Of a stretch of DNA of 64,000 nt, positions 26,463-39,065 are shown in pieces. The notes under the pieces are model-generated. The model made no database searches and was not told the DNA's origin. It worked only from the letters and a program-made list of their open reading frames with translations. The translations under genes and the position numbers were made by a program. The stretch lies in the NCBI RefSeq assembly GCF_026151205.1, contig NC_087080.1, positions 2,583,096 to 2,647,095 on the forward strand. Reading direction: 5' to 3'. This DNA comes from Bolinopsis microptera. Lineage: Eukaryota > Ctenophora > Tentaculata > Lobata > Bolinopsidae. Every line of letters starts with the position of its first letter. The stretch's first letter is position 1.

Positions 26463-29400
26463 GTGGACACAACAAGAAAATTGAGAATAATCTTGTGCGA
26501 GGGTAGGGACCCAGATGTCGTTTCTAACCCAAATAAACTTTAAGGAGGCTTCTCATCAGTAGCCGCACCTCCTTACTCGGTTTCTGAACTGGAATTCTAT
26601 GGGCTTCCAGACGGCCAGACCGAGTATTACCATCCCATCCTTCTAGAGTTCATCACAAGTAGCACCCACCTTGAAGATCTTTGACACCCAGACACACCCC
26701 ATTGGCGAACAAACTTTGGATATAATCTTACATGCTCCCGAAGGAATCCCTGGTTTATGGTCTTTCTCATCGTCACCAGCACTTTCACTAGGTCACCAGC
26801 TCTTTCACTGAAGTCATCAGCCCTTTCACTGAAGTCATCAGATGTGACTCTGATCAACGGTATAGTTGTGGACACAACAAGAAAATTGAGAATAATCTTG
26901 TGCGAGGGTAGGGACCCAGATGTCGTTTCTAACCCAAATAAACTTTAAGGAGGCTTCTCATCAGTAGCCGCACCTCCTTACTCGGTTTCTGAACTGGAAT
27001 TCTATGGGCTTCCAGACGGCCAGACCGAGTATTACCATCCCATCCTTCTAGAGTTCATCACAAGTAGCACCCACCTTGAAGATCTTTGACACCCAGACAC
27101 ACCCCATTGGCGAACAAACTTTGGATATAATCTTACATGCTCCCGAAGGAATCCCTGGTTTATGGTCTTTCTCATCGTCACCAGCACTTTCACTAGGTCA
27201 CCAGCTCTTTCACTGAAGTCATCAGCCCTTTCACTGAAGTCATCAGATGTGACTCTGATCAACGGTATAGTTGTGGACACAACAAGAAAATTGAGAATAG
27301 TCTTGTGCGAGGGTAGGGACCCAGATGTCGTTTCTAACCCAAATAAACTTTAAGGAGGCTTCTCATCAGTAGCCGCACCTCCTTACTCGGTTTCTGAACT
27401 GGAATTCTATGGGCTTCCAGACGGCCAGACCGAGTATTACCATCCCATCCTTCTAGAGTTCATCACAAGTAGCACCCACCTTGAAGATCTTTGACACCCA
27501 GACACACCCCATTGGCGAACAAACTTTGGATATAATCTTACATGCTCCCGAAGGAATCCCTGGTTTATGGTCTTTCTCATCGTCACCAGCACTTTCACTA
27601 GGTCACCAGCTCTTTCACTGAAGTCATCAGCCCTTTCACTGAAGTCATCAGATGTGACTCTGATCAACGGTATAGTTGTGGACACAACAAGAAAATTGAG
27701 AATAATCTTGTGCGAGGGTAGGGACCCAGATGTCGTTTCTAACCCAAATAAACTTTAAGGAGGCTTCTCATCAGTAGCCGCACCTCCTTACTCGGTTTCT
27801 GAACTGGAATTCTATGGGCTTCCAGACGGCCAGACCGAGTATTACCATCCCATCCTTCTAGAGTTCATCACAAGTAGCACCCACCTTGAAGATCTTTGAC
27901 ACCCAGACACACCCCATTGGCGAACAAACTTTGGATATAATCTTACATGCTCCCGAAGGAATCCCTGGTTTATGGTCTTTCTCATCGTCACCAGCACTTT
28001 CACTAGGTCACCAGCTCTTTCACTGAAGTCATCAGCCCTTTCACTGAAGTCATCAGATGTGACTCTGATCAACGGTATAGTTGTGGACACAACAAGAAAA
28101 TTGAGAATAATCTTGTGCGAGGGTAGGGACCCAGATGTCGTTTCTAACCCAAATAAACTTTAAGGAGGCTTCTCATCAGTAGCCGCACCTCCTTACTCGG
28201 TTTCTGAACTGGAATTCTATGGGCTTCCAGACGGCCAGACCGAGTATTACCATCCCATCCTTCTAGAGTTCATCACAAGTAGCACCCACCTTGAAGATCT
28301 TTGACACCCAGACACACCCCATTGGCGAACAAACTTTGGATATAATCTTACATGCTCCCGAAGGAATCCCTGGTTTATGGTCTTTCTCATCGTCACCAGC
28401 ACTTTCACTAGGTCACCAGCTCTTTCACTGAAGTCATCAGCCCTTTCACTGAAGTCATCAGATGTGACTCTGATCAACGGTATAGTTGTGGACACAACAA
28501 GAAAATTGAGAATAATCTTGTGCGAGGGTAGGGACCCAGATGTCGTTTCTAACCCAAATAAACTTTAAGGAGGCTTCTCATCAGTAGCCGCACCTCCTTA
28601 CTCGGTTTCTGAACTGGAATTCTATGGGCTTCCAGACGGCCAGACCGAGTATTACCATCCCATCCTTCTAGAGTTCATCACAAGTAGCACCCACCTTGAA
28701 GATCTTTGACACCCAGACACACCCCATTGGCGAACAAACTTTGGATATAATCTTACATGCTCCCGAAGGAATCCCTGGTTTATGGTCTTTCTCATCGTCA
28801 CCAGCACTTTCACTAGGTCACCAGCTCTTTCACTGAAGTCATCAGCCCTTTCACTGAAGTCATCAGATGTGACTCTGATCAACGGTATAGTTGTGGACAC
28901 AACAAGAAAATTGAGAATAATCTTGTGCGAGGGTAGGGACCCAGATGTCGTTTCTAACCCAAATAAACTTTAAGGAGGCTTCTCATCAGTAGCCGCACCT
29001 CCTTACTCGGTTTCTGAACTGGAATTCTATGGGCTTCCAGACGGCCAGACCGAGTATTACCATCCCATCCTTCTAGAGTTCATCACAAGTAGCACCCACC
29101 TTGAAGATCTTTGACACCCAGACACACCCCATTGGCGAACAAACTTTGGATATAATCTTACATGCTCCCGAAGGAATCCCTGGTTTATGGTCTTTCTCAT
29201 CGTCACCAGCAGTTTCACTAGGTCACCAGCTCTTTCACTGAAGTCATCAGCCCTTTCACTGAAGTCATCAGATGTGACTCTGATCAACGGTATAGTTGTG
29301 GACACAACAAGAAAATTGAGAATAATCTTGTGCGAGGGTAGGGACCCAGATGTCGTTTCTAACCCAAATAAACTTTAAGGAGGCTTCTCATCAGTAGCCG

Positions 29401-30674
29401 CACCTCCTTACTCGGTTTCTGAACTGGAATTCTATGGGCTTCCAGACGGCCAGACCGAGTATTACCATCCCATCCTTCTAGAGTTCATCACAAGTAGCAC
29501 CCACCTTGAAGATCTTTGACACCCAGACACACCCCATTGGCGAACAAACTTTGGATATAATCTTACATGCTCCCGAAGGAATCCCTGGTTTATGGTCTTT
29601 CTCATCGTCACCAGCACTTTCACTAGGTCACCAGCTCTTTCACTGAAGTCATCAGCCCTTTCACTGAAGTCATCAAATGTGACTCTGATCAACGGTATAG
29701 TTGTGGACACAACAAGAAAATTGAGAATAATCTTGTGCGAGGGTAGGGACCCAGATGTCGTTTCTAACCCAAATAAACTTTAAGGAGGCTTCTCATCAGT
29801 AGCCGCACCTCCTTACTCGGTTTCTGAACTGGAATTCTATGGGCTTCCAGACGGCCAGACCGAGTATTACCATCCCATCCTTCTAGAGTTCATCACAAGT
29901 AGCACCCACCTTGAAGATCTTTGACACCCAGACACACCCCATTGGCGAACAAACTTTGGATATAATCTTACATGCTCCCGAAGGAATCCCTGGTTTATGG
30001 TCTTTCTCATCGTCACCAGCACTTTCACTAGGTCACCAGCTCTTTCACTGAAGTCATCAGCCCTTTCACTGAAGTCATCAGATGTGACTCTGATCAACGG
30101 TATAGTTGTGGACACAACAAGAAAATTGAGAATAATCTTGTGCGAGGGTAGGGACCCAGATGTCGTTTCTAACCCAAATAAACTTTAAGGAGGCTTCTCA
30201 TCAGTAGCCGCACCTCCTTACTCGGTTTCTGAACTGGAATTCTATGGGCTTCCAGACGGCCAGACCGAGTATTACCATCCCATCCTTCTAGAGTTCATCA
30301 CAAGTAGCACCCACCTTGAAGATCTTTGACACCCAGACACACCCCATTGGCGAACAAACTTTGGATATAATCTTACATGCTCCCGAAGGAATCCCTGGTT
30401 TATGGTCTTTCTCATCGTCACCAGCACTTTCACTAGGTCACCAGCTCTTTCACTGAAGTCATCAGCCCTTTCACTGAAGTCATCAGATGTGACTCTGATC
30501 AACGGTATAGTTGTGGACACAACAAGAAAATTGAGAATAATCTTGTGCGAGGGTAGGGACCCAGATGTCGTTTCTAACCCAAATAAACTTTAAGGAGGCT
30601 TCTCATCAGTAGCCGCACCTCCTTACTCGGTTTCTGAACTGGAATTCTATGGGCTTCCAGACGGCCAGACCGAG
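26458..30674. repeat. Satellite array, about 10.4 copies of a 405-bp unit
   Basis: Units repeat every 405 bp with hardly any differences; single changes are seen near 27300, 29211 and 29676. Each unit has internal 18-bp duplications (TTTCACTGAAGTCATCAG) and an inverted pair TACTCGGT/ACCGAGTA. The array starts within the TAGTT shared with the end of copy A and stops at ACCGAG just before copy B. Because 405 is a multiple of three, frames of 82 aa (minus) and 63 aa (plus) recur in every unit. I regard these as passive. Confidence 0.97.
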
Positions 30675-30676
30675 TT

Positions 30677-32256
30677 TTTTTTCAAAAGGGTGAAAAGGAA
30701 AAAATTTGTGTGAAAGGCTCGCGCGGTGAACAGGCGCCGTGCAGCATTTTTAGCGAAAATTGCTACACGTGGTGGAATTATTTTATTCACAATTTTAAAC
30801 AACTTTTGGTACCAACTTTATCAAATCGGAAAAAATTCTGTGTTAGCGTGTCTCTGTGGTATGGCAACCCTAGTTTAGTATATAGGGAAGGTTGCCGGAG
30901 AAATCAAAGTGTATATTATATAGTGGAGGATGTGAGAAAGTGTTATAATCTGAGGGAGATGAGCTGTGTCATGAGGGAACGCTTAAATGTCAGCTGGGCC
31001 GGTTGTGAATCGAGCGTCAAAAATTTTGTTTGAGCAGTGAGGGAACCAATTATGTTATTAATAAAGAAAAGCATAATGAATTTCTTAGGTTTAATCCCCA
31101 TGTTGCCAAGAAACGTTTTATTAACTTATAATCAGGCAGTTTTTTACTGGGTCTTTGAACCTAGAATTTTATTAAAATGTTTAAATTTTGTATAAATATT
31201 TAATTTAGTTCTTACCAGGCATTAAAGCTTTAGCATGAGCTTATAGAATATGTCTCTAGGGGAAACCCAGGGATAAGACTGTAGAATAGTCTCTCATCCT
31301 CAGTGTGTAGCTTGGAACTGTTCTGCTCACAGTTGTTTCAAATCCTAACATCAAGTTTAAAGTTGTCATATTTGCACCTTTACAGTGTTAATTAATGATG
31401 ATTAGGATGAGACTTTTACACTAATTTATTTAAACCTCTTTCTAGAATCTTTTATCAGAGATCCCCAGAAACCACAAAATTGTGTTTGCATGATTTCAGG
31501 AATCACTTCAGAGCTGCAAGTATCTGTGGAGATAGTTGGGTTTTGTTGCGGAGTTTTGTTGGAGAATTGCTTGTTTCTCTTATATCATCAAGTTTGCTTA
31601 TTGAAAATATATAAAGATTATTATTAATATTGCTTACTGTAATAAAGTTCACTGAAGCCTAATACATGACCAATGACCATTCAGGTATGAGGTGATATTG
31701 TCAAAAGAACACCAGTTACATTGAATCACATCATGCTTCTCCTGTTACTCAGCCTATTTGGACTTTCTCTTCAGTTCAATCTTGACACTCAATCAGTTCA
31801 AATATTAACAAGTGACAATGGCATGTTTGGCTACACAGTCGCATTGCACAAAAAAGGTGCAGACGAAAAATTAATATTAGTTGGATCTCCTGATGCGAAT
31901 ACAGGCATACCAGGGGTTGTGGAGGGAGGAGCAGTGTTCAAATGCAATGTTCCACGTCTAGATGAGGTTTCCTCCACACCTGTTGAGTGTGTTGAAACCA
32001 TTGATGCTTTTAATGATGGTGGTAATGCCTACTATGACGATTTTGGACTAAAAGAGCCAGAGGAAAGTGATATTTATACTATACTTGCTGAGAATAAAAG
32101 CCGACAGTTTCTTGGTGTATCAATGGCTGCAACTGATGATTATGTTGCTGTGTGTGGTCATCGATATGAGCACAGATTCTGGCTGAACAGCTACAAAGGG
32201 GACCTTCCAAGACAGCTCATTGGTCGCTGTATAGTGGTAAGCTGACACGATTAGTT
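30677..32256 (+). repeat. 1580-bp direct duplication, copy B (functional position)
   Basis: Counterpart of 24883-26462. This copy is directly continuous with the rest of the integrin gene (exon 2 at 32686). Confidence 0.95.
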
Positions 32257-35200
32257 TATTGTATTTGATAATTAAATCTACATGAGTCTGATTTTAGCTA
32301 ATATTTTTTGTTGTTGATTACTTTTGTATTTTACTAATCAAGAAATGAGAGTGAACTTCCTTATCTTGCGAACCCTACGTTTGGAATCTTACCTACTTTG
32401 TTACAGCTTCCTTATAAATTGAGAACATTGACTGATATTGTCTTGTTTAATAAGAGACTTAAAAGACTCATATTTTTGAAAGAGTATTCATATAAGTTTC
32501 ATAAAATAACTTCCTCATAAAAACCCATATCTGATAAAATGCTAAGTTCTTATGTACAATATAATGTTCATGATTCGCTTTAGATGGCTTGAACTGAATC
32601 TTTGGATTTTGAGTTCTTTTTTACTATAAATCAATGTATAAATTTCTAGTTATTATCATTATTGTTATAATAAATTGTATTTCAGACTAATGGTGATCTT
32701 GATACCTGGGACCTACGAAACTTTAAACCCTGTGATAACAACCAAGATGCGGGTTACATGACTTACGGTTATTGTCAAGCTGGTATGTCTGTTGCCCTAC
32801 GCGATGATACCATCGTACTAGGTAAGTTATACAGGTCTTATATATCAACTTTTATTGAACTCAATTAAATAACTTAGCTCATAGTACTTTTCTTTTTAAT
32901 CAGTATTTTAAGCAATTTCTCTTAATATAAGGAATTAAACACTATCCGTTTAAACACTATGTGATTGGTTTCAGGGGCTCCCGGAACTGATCAAGCACTT
33001 GGTCGAGCCTTCATGTACGATCTTCTAAATCCCGTGGATGAATCTATCGACATTGTAAAGATTGCCACCCCTCAAAATGTACCAACCACTGACAAATACA
33101 TGGGCTACAGTTCTGTTATTTGTAATATGGATGGAGATCAAGATTGGAATGGTTACGAAATGGTATTTGGCGGGCCGAGAGGTGAAATGTATTCAGGAGA
33201 GGTAAATTATAAAATTTCTATCGATCACTTTTGCCGTACAAATCAAAATAATCCATAAATTTAAATAACAAACTATTTTAACCATGAAAAGTCTGTATCT
33301 AGATAAGTATAATATGAAGAAACGGAGCTAATGTTTTCAATTTAAAATTTAAATCATCATAATTGTTCAGGTCAGAATTTATTCATCGATGATGGAGGGT
33401 ATGCCAGCACAGGCTATGGAACAATTTATTAATGACGAAGAGCCTGGTTGGATATACAACTTCGCTGGAGAACAAATGGGCAGCTATTTTGGACACAGTT
33501 TAGCTTGTGCAGATGTCAATGGTGATGGATTCGAGGATGTAATAGTCGGAGCTCCTTGGTTTACTGATTATACCGCCCATGACATTTTCGCTGATACAGG
33601 TATCACAGAATTTTCTTTATGTAATTGAAAAGTGAAATATAGCCCTTACATACATTTTTGTATTACAATCTTTAACATCGTCCTTAATACATTAATTAAG
33701 TATATGCAAATTAAAATGCAATCGATTTTCATGTAGATATATTGCTTTTAAAGAGACCATCAATCACGTGGCATTCGCATGACTACGGCACGCACAATTT
33801 ATTCTGATCCTTTCCAGGAAAAATCTACATCTTGTATGGATCTGACTATTTGGACGACTTTGACGCACTAGAAAACCCAACGTCTATAATGGGGGACCAG
33901 GCCAACGCAGCATTTGGTTACTCCCTATCTAACGGTGGAGATATGAACGATGACACTTACGCAGACATTTTCGTTGGAGCTCCTTATTATGATGACGGTG
34001 AAGGAGCTGTATTCCTCTACCTAGGTGGGCCGGCTGGTCTCCAATCCAAATACTCCCAACTCATCAAACCTTCCACTCTCAACGTTTTGGATAATATCAG
34101 GACGTTTGGTTGGAGTCTCTCACCTGGAAAAGATATGGATGGAAATGGATATCCGGATATAGCTATTGGAGCTTATGAATCTGGGCACGTGGCGTTCATT
34201 AGGAGCAAAAGTATCATTGATGTTGTTCCTGATCTGACATTCAAGTTGACTACTTTTAATGACACACACAAAGTCACCTCTTTACAGGTCAGTCACCCTC
34301 AGTCACCCTCAGTCAACTGGTCGACCTTTACTAAAACAGCTTATTATAGATTCAATTCACGTTAGGAATTATCTATTGCTATTTTATGTTATAATTGACT
34401 CTATTTTCTGGCCCAATGATGTAAAATTAACCGCTCAGATTTTCAATTCAACGCATCAAATTGAAAATAGCCATTTATTAGTAGACTGTATGTTATTAAT
34501 TTGTTGATTTAACACAGGTGTGTTTGCACTACGAAGAGCGACTTGATCGTGATCCTATTGCTATTGACGAAGTTCCCATCAAGTTTAGCATCACTGTCGA
34601 CCCTGAATACTTCCGCCTGTCATTCTCGGAAAGCGAACGAGTTCGAACCTGGGTACCTCTGACAATGAACGTATCTACTCAGACTGGCTCACCATTCTGT
34701 ACCAACAACCAGAAGATATACTATGACAACAGCACTGGACATGTCAACCCCATGCCCGTTATCATGACCGCCGAGATTGACGATCCAACCCTAACGTCAT
34801 TGGTTTTGAACCAGGAGATTATCAAGGGCCAGAGAAAGGAGCTGTCTATTCAGTCGGAGTGCCACCCTGATACTGGTATCTGTACAGCTGATCTCTCCGT
34901 GGAGCTTGATCCTGTGGTGACTTTCTCTCAGAGTAATCTCTACCCCTCAGTTGTTTTTGGATACGTACCATCCTTTACTCAGATGATAACTGTTTCCAAC
35001 ATTGGACTTGACGAATACAACTATGTTTACAACGCTGCTGTTAACATATCATTCCCCGCTGAAATGATCTTTTCTACCGTTTCAATAGATGCTGCTAATG
35101 TGAACTGTCAAATGATGGAATCCTATCTTCTCTGCAAAATCTCGGATGATGGACCGATCAACAAGGACGAAAAAGTTCACACTTTTGGAATAGAGTTCGA

Positions 35201-36850
35201 TATCCCCGATATCACACAGCCAACTTATCTAGATATAAGTGTAGAGGTGGTCGTAGATGATCCTACTATTGATGAAGATTTTAGCAACAATGTAGCTGGG
35301 AGAGTGATTGAGGTGAAAGAGTTGGCTGATTTGATGATAAATGGCGGAGCTAGTCGATCTAAGGTTGCATTTAACAACCAATATACTGTCGTGAACAAGG
35401 CTATTGGTAGTCCCGGCATCGAAATCAAGTTAGTCAAACAATTTACTTTATTTAAAAAAAACTGTATCTAAAGATCTAATCTGATATTATTCGAGAAAAT
35501 TCTAGTTATCTCACTGTATACTGATAATATATTTTGTCTAGGCACGAGTACTCGATAGAACTGAGCGAAGACGCCCAGCAACCTTCTGTGGAGGGTGTGG
35601 CAGTGAGCATTTACTGGCCCCAGAAAGTTCCAGTAAAAGATATCCACATTGTGCCTCTCTACAACATAAGTATGAGGACCCCAGATGATATGGAAGTGTA
35701 CTGTACTCCCTCTCTTGCAGAACTGTACCCTGCACCAGTACGTTCAGATTGAATTTGTTTTCTGTTGATTCTAGCTGTGGGTGAAATAGCTGCGATTGGA
35801 AACTTAAGTGTTTCCTTATAAAATTCCCGATTTCCCAATTTATTTGATGAAATAAAGCCATTAATATTATTCGTTGAAATGTAACGCAAGTTTCATGTCT
35901 CAATCATAGTTCCCTTCCAGGTTGGCGACAAAAAATCGCTACAGATAACAGATGACCTAGTACTACCAATCACTGATAGAGACGACGACTTTTCAATTCC
36001 TGAGAGTATGAACTGCGTTGCTAACCCAGAAGCTTGTCTCCAACTTAATTGCAGCATCAACAACATAAATAGAGGTTCCGGATTTAACCACGGCTTCAAA
36101 ATCTCTCTATTCGGCAAGGTTTGTGGTCGTAAAGTCGATTATAAACAGATTATAAACAGATTATAAACAATGGAAATACGAACCAAAATATTACTGTCAG
36201 CTATAATCGTGTGATTATATCTTTACCCACTGTACGTTAGACTTGTTCCTTAACTTCATAATTTATTTCAGGTTCACGAGGCCAATTTGTATAACAGCCC
36301 GGGAGTTAACATAACTTCGTTTGCTAGGATATCTGGTGTCGCACATGACTTGGTACTGCCCATTAAACGATCCGCTAATGCTAGAAGTGAACTCTATCCC
36401 TCAGTGGTAATTGATTTAAATTAATTTTGTTAATTTTTTATAAGAATTTTGGCCCTCCTGAAGGTTTTTATTAGAGGCGAGTTGAAAAGTTTACCGATAT
36501 TTAAAATATTGCATCCTATTTGTAAGGTCGGTTTACCCGATTGCCGCTAAATAATCGGGATGATCACTAAATAATTGTGCTACCATGCGTGCCGTTCTGA
36601 AATTAATTATAATTCACTAATTATAATTAATTAATTATAATTAACTAATTATAACACCTCTCCTTCTTTTCAGAGAAAGAGCACAAACATGTTATGGGTT
36701 ATAATCGGAGCAATTATAGGTGGTATTCTCATCCTCTGCCTCTTCGTGCTGTGTCTCTGGAAGTGTGGCTTCTTCAAACGGAAACAACCTCCAACTATCA
36801 AGGCTGACAAGGTTGACGAGCAGATTGATATGACCGTTTACGGTCAGTAG
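31733..36850 (+). CDS. Integrin alpha subunit 1 (no I domain)
   Basis: Ten exons: 31733-32236, 32686-32821, 32975-33201, 33371-33599, 33818-34287, 34518-35428, 35542-35737, 35921-36118, 36272-36406 and 36674-36850. They sum to 3183 nt (1060 aa). Integrin alpha chains pair with beta chains at the plasma membrane to bind matrix or cell ligands. Seen here: a signal peptide, and a seven-bladed propeller start (FNLDTQSVQILTSDNGMFGY). Calcium-binding FG-GAP loops include DVNGDGFEDVIVGAP, DMNDDTYADIFVGAP and DMDGNGYPDIAIGAY. A thigh/calf region with paired cysteines follows. Then come a single TM helix (MLWVIIGAIIGGILILCLFV) and the cytoplasmic KCGFFKRK. There is no I (VWA) domain insertion between blades. 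No dibasic furin site was examined in detail. It is followed by a second alpha gene in the same orientation. Exon 1 is duplicated upstream. Confidence 0.93.
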
Positions 36851-39065
36851 GTTAGGAGGCTGAGTGTAGCAGAGTACTAGTACCCTTATATGGGCATCAC
36901 GTGTAGTTCTGTTGAACTGAACTGTTTAACCAATATGTTATCGTGGGGATAGGACTGTAATTTGCGCCAGCTAAATTCAGTGAAATGGAAAAATTGGGTA
37001 AGCCACCGAAGCTATGATCAAAGGCTATGAAGAAAATTGAGTTTGTGCTGGTCGATCCCCAGGGTCAGTTAGATATTAAAATCGTTTTTAGGATAAGATT
37101 CTTTTTTGGTAATTAATGGAGCTGTATTAATTTCTAATTCAAAGAAAAATTAATCAGCAATAATTAATTAATCAGTTTTAACTTTTCTACTTCATATATA
37201 TAAATTGTAATCACGAATCACAAGATTAGATATATTTGTTATTTTCACTATTTATTACCCTTCGCATTCACCACGAGCACCCAGTATATGTTCAATATAA
37301 TATAATTGAATGTGAGTAGAACATAGGAAAAAATTCATTAGTTCATAACCATGGTAGGTGGAGAATTTCTTGCTTTTATTTTGTAATTTATACCCGTTCA
37401 TAGTCACGACCACGTTTATTTGTATTTATTGATTAGTAAATTAATAATTTGTGCCGAAAATCTTATGTTTATACTGATTTTGTAATGAAAGATTTAATAT
37501 TAATAACTATTAAGTTCGTTTGATTTAAGTATTAAGTATTATTATATATCAGTGAAGTAGTTAAGTAGTTATTATCAAGGTTAGATATCTGATTATTTTC
37601 TAAGTCGACTGTTTGTACGCTTTGTTTTGAGATGTAAATAATTTTGAAGATTTAACACATGTTACCTGTTAATAATGCATATCTTTTACAGTAATATATC
37701 TGCTACTGAATTCTGAAAGCTTAATCCAAGCTACATCATTATTGTAAAGGAATGATTCTTCTAAATATGACGATTTGTAGATTGTTCGAGGGACCCTGAC
37801 AGTTAATTATCATTTTCTTTCACTTTCTAACGTTTGTAAATCACTTTCTTATATACATACTGAAGATACTAAACGGAATAGATTTCCTTATATCGGTTCA
37901 TGATATTGGTATTATTAGGTCTAATTAGGTATGATTACATAATGGCGTCAGTTCAAGAACTAACAATTAAATAATTATCCCGGAAACGCATTATCCGACC
38001 ACTTGAAATGGATTTGTCCTGCTGCTTGTCCTGATTTGAAATGAAGAGATGATGACATTTGTCTCGCTGCTGCCACGGTTTCGTTTGTATTTTGAATTTC
38101 AAAGATTGTGCTACCAAAAATCCAAAAGGCAGAGTTCTAAAACCGAAATGTTTTATCTTGAAGTGCTATTTTTAGACTGGGATGAATTTTAATGGTATGG
38201 GTTTCCTAAAAGTTTGTACCGTTCAACATTTCGGGATGTCAACTGTTACGGTTTAATCTATATTTGAGTATTATGGGCTGATGTTTTTATTTGTTTTATA
38301 CAATTTTTTATGCTCACAAAACGAGATATATAATTATACAGTTTCTTTTTATTATTCTTTATATTTTAGTTTTACCTTTGTTAAATTCTTAAATTCACAT
38401 CACCCGTCCAACATTGTTAAGAACAATACATTGATTCACTAAAAATTGAAAATTATATTATATCTACCTTAATATTTGATTGATACTTCGAAATCTCCGT
38501 GCTTAAATGATTAAAATTAACAACGATGTTCTGCATGAGACTTAATCAGTATTTGCTTATTTATGTCTATTAATAAAAGAAGATATTTGGACATGATATT
38601 TGTTAAAATGATAAAAGAATGTTATGAAACATATCCGGGAGCGTTATTTGCAACTTATTATTTGTAAGATATATTGTTTTTATCCATAACAGTGTTGTGT
38701 TGGATCTACTCGACTCTTATTACACCATTTTACGAAATTGTGTTGTTTTTTTTGTGACTTTTAAACTATAATGATGATCCTAAAAAGCTGATAACTTATC
38801 TTCTGATTTGTTGCTGAAGATTAACGAATTAGTTTGAATTCTTAAATATATATAAGATGAATTGTGATCATTTCAAATTTGTTAAAACAAAAATACACCA
38901 ATATTTATGATAATTTTGGTCTCCCAATTATGCCCGTCTCTAATTATGAAAACTCTAGCTATGACGCAACAGTGAAACAAGCTCGGACGGAAAAAGGATT
39001 AATTCCAACAATTCCTGACGATAATTGAGATCGATTAACACCAGAGATCCGGATCAGATCAACAG
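36851..39065. other. 3' UTR and spacer between the two integrin genes
   Basis: AT-rich sequence of about 2.2 kb. It likely contains the 3' UTR of the first gene and the promoter of the second. I see no conserved frame, RNA gene or clear transposon. Confidence 0.55.

Noticed and set aside
26627..30593. Recurring 82-aa and 63-aa proteins in the satellite
   Set aside because: They recur only because the unit is 405 bp. No start context, domain or codon bias supports them.
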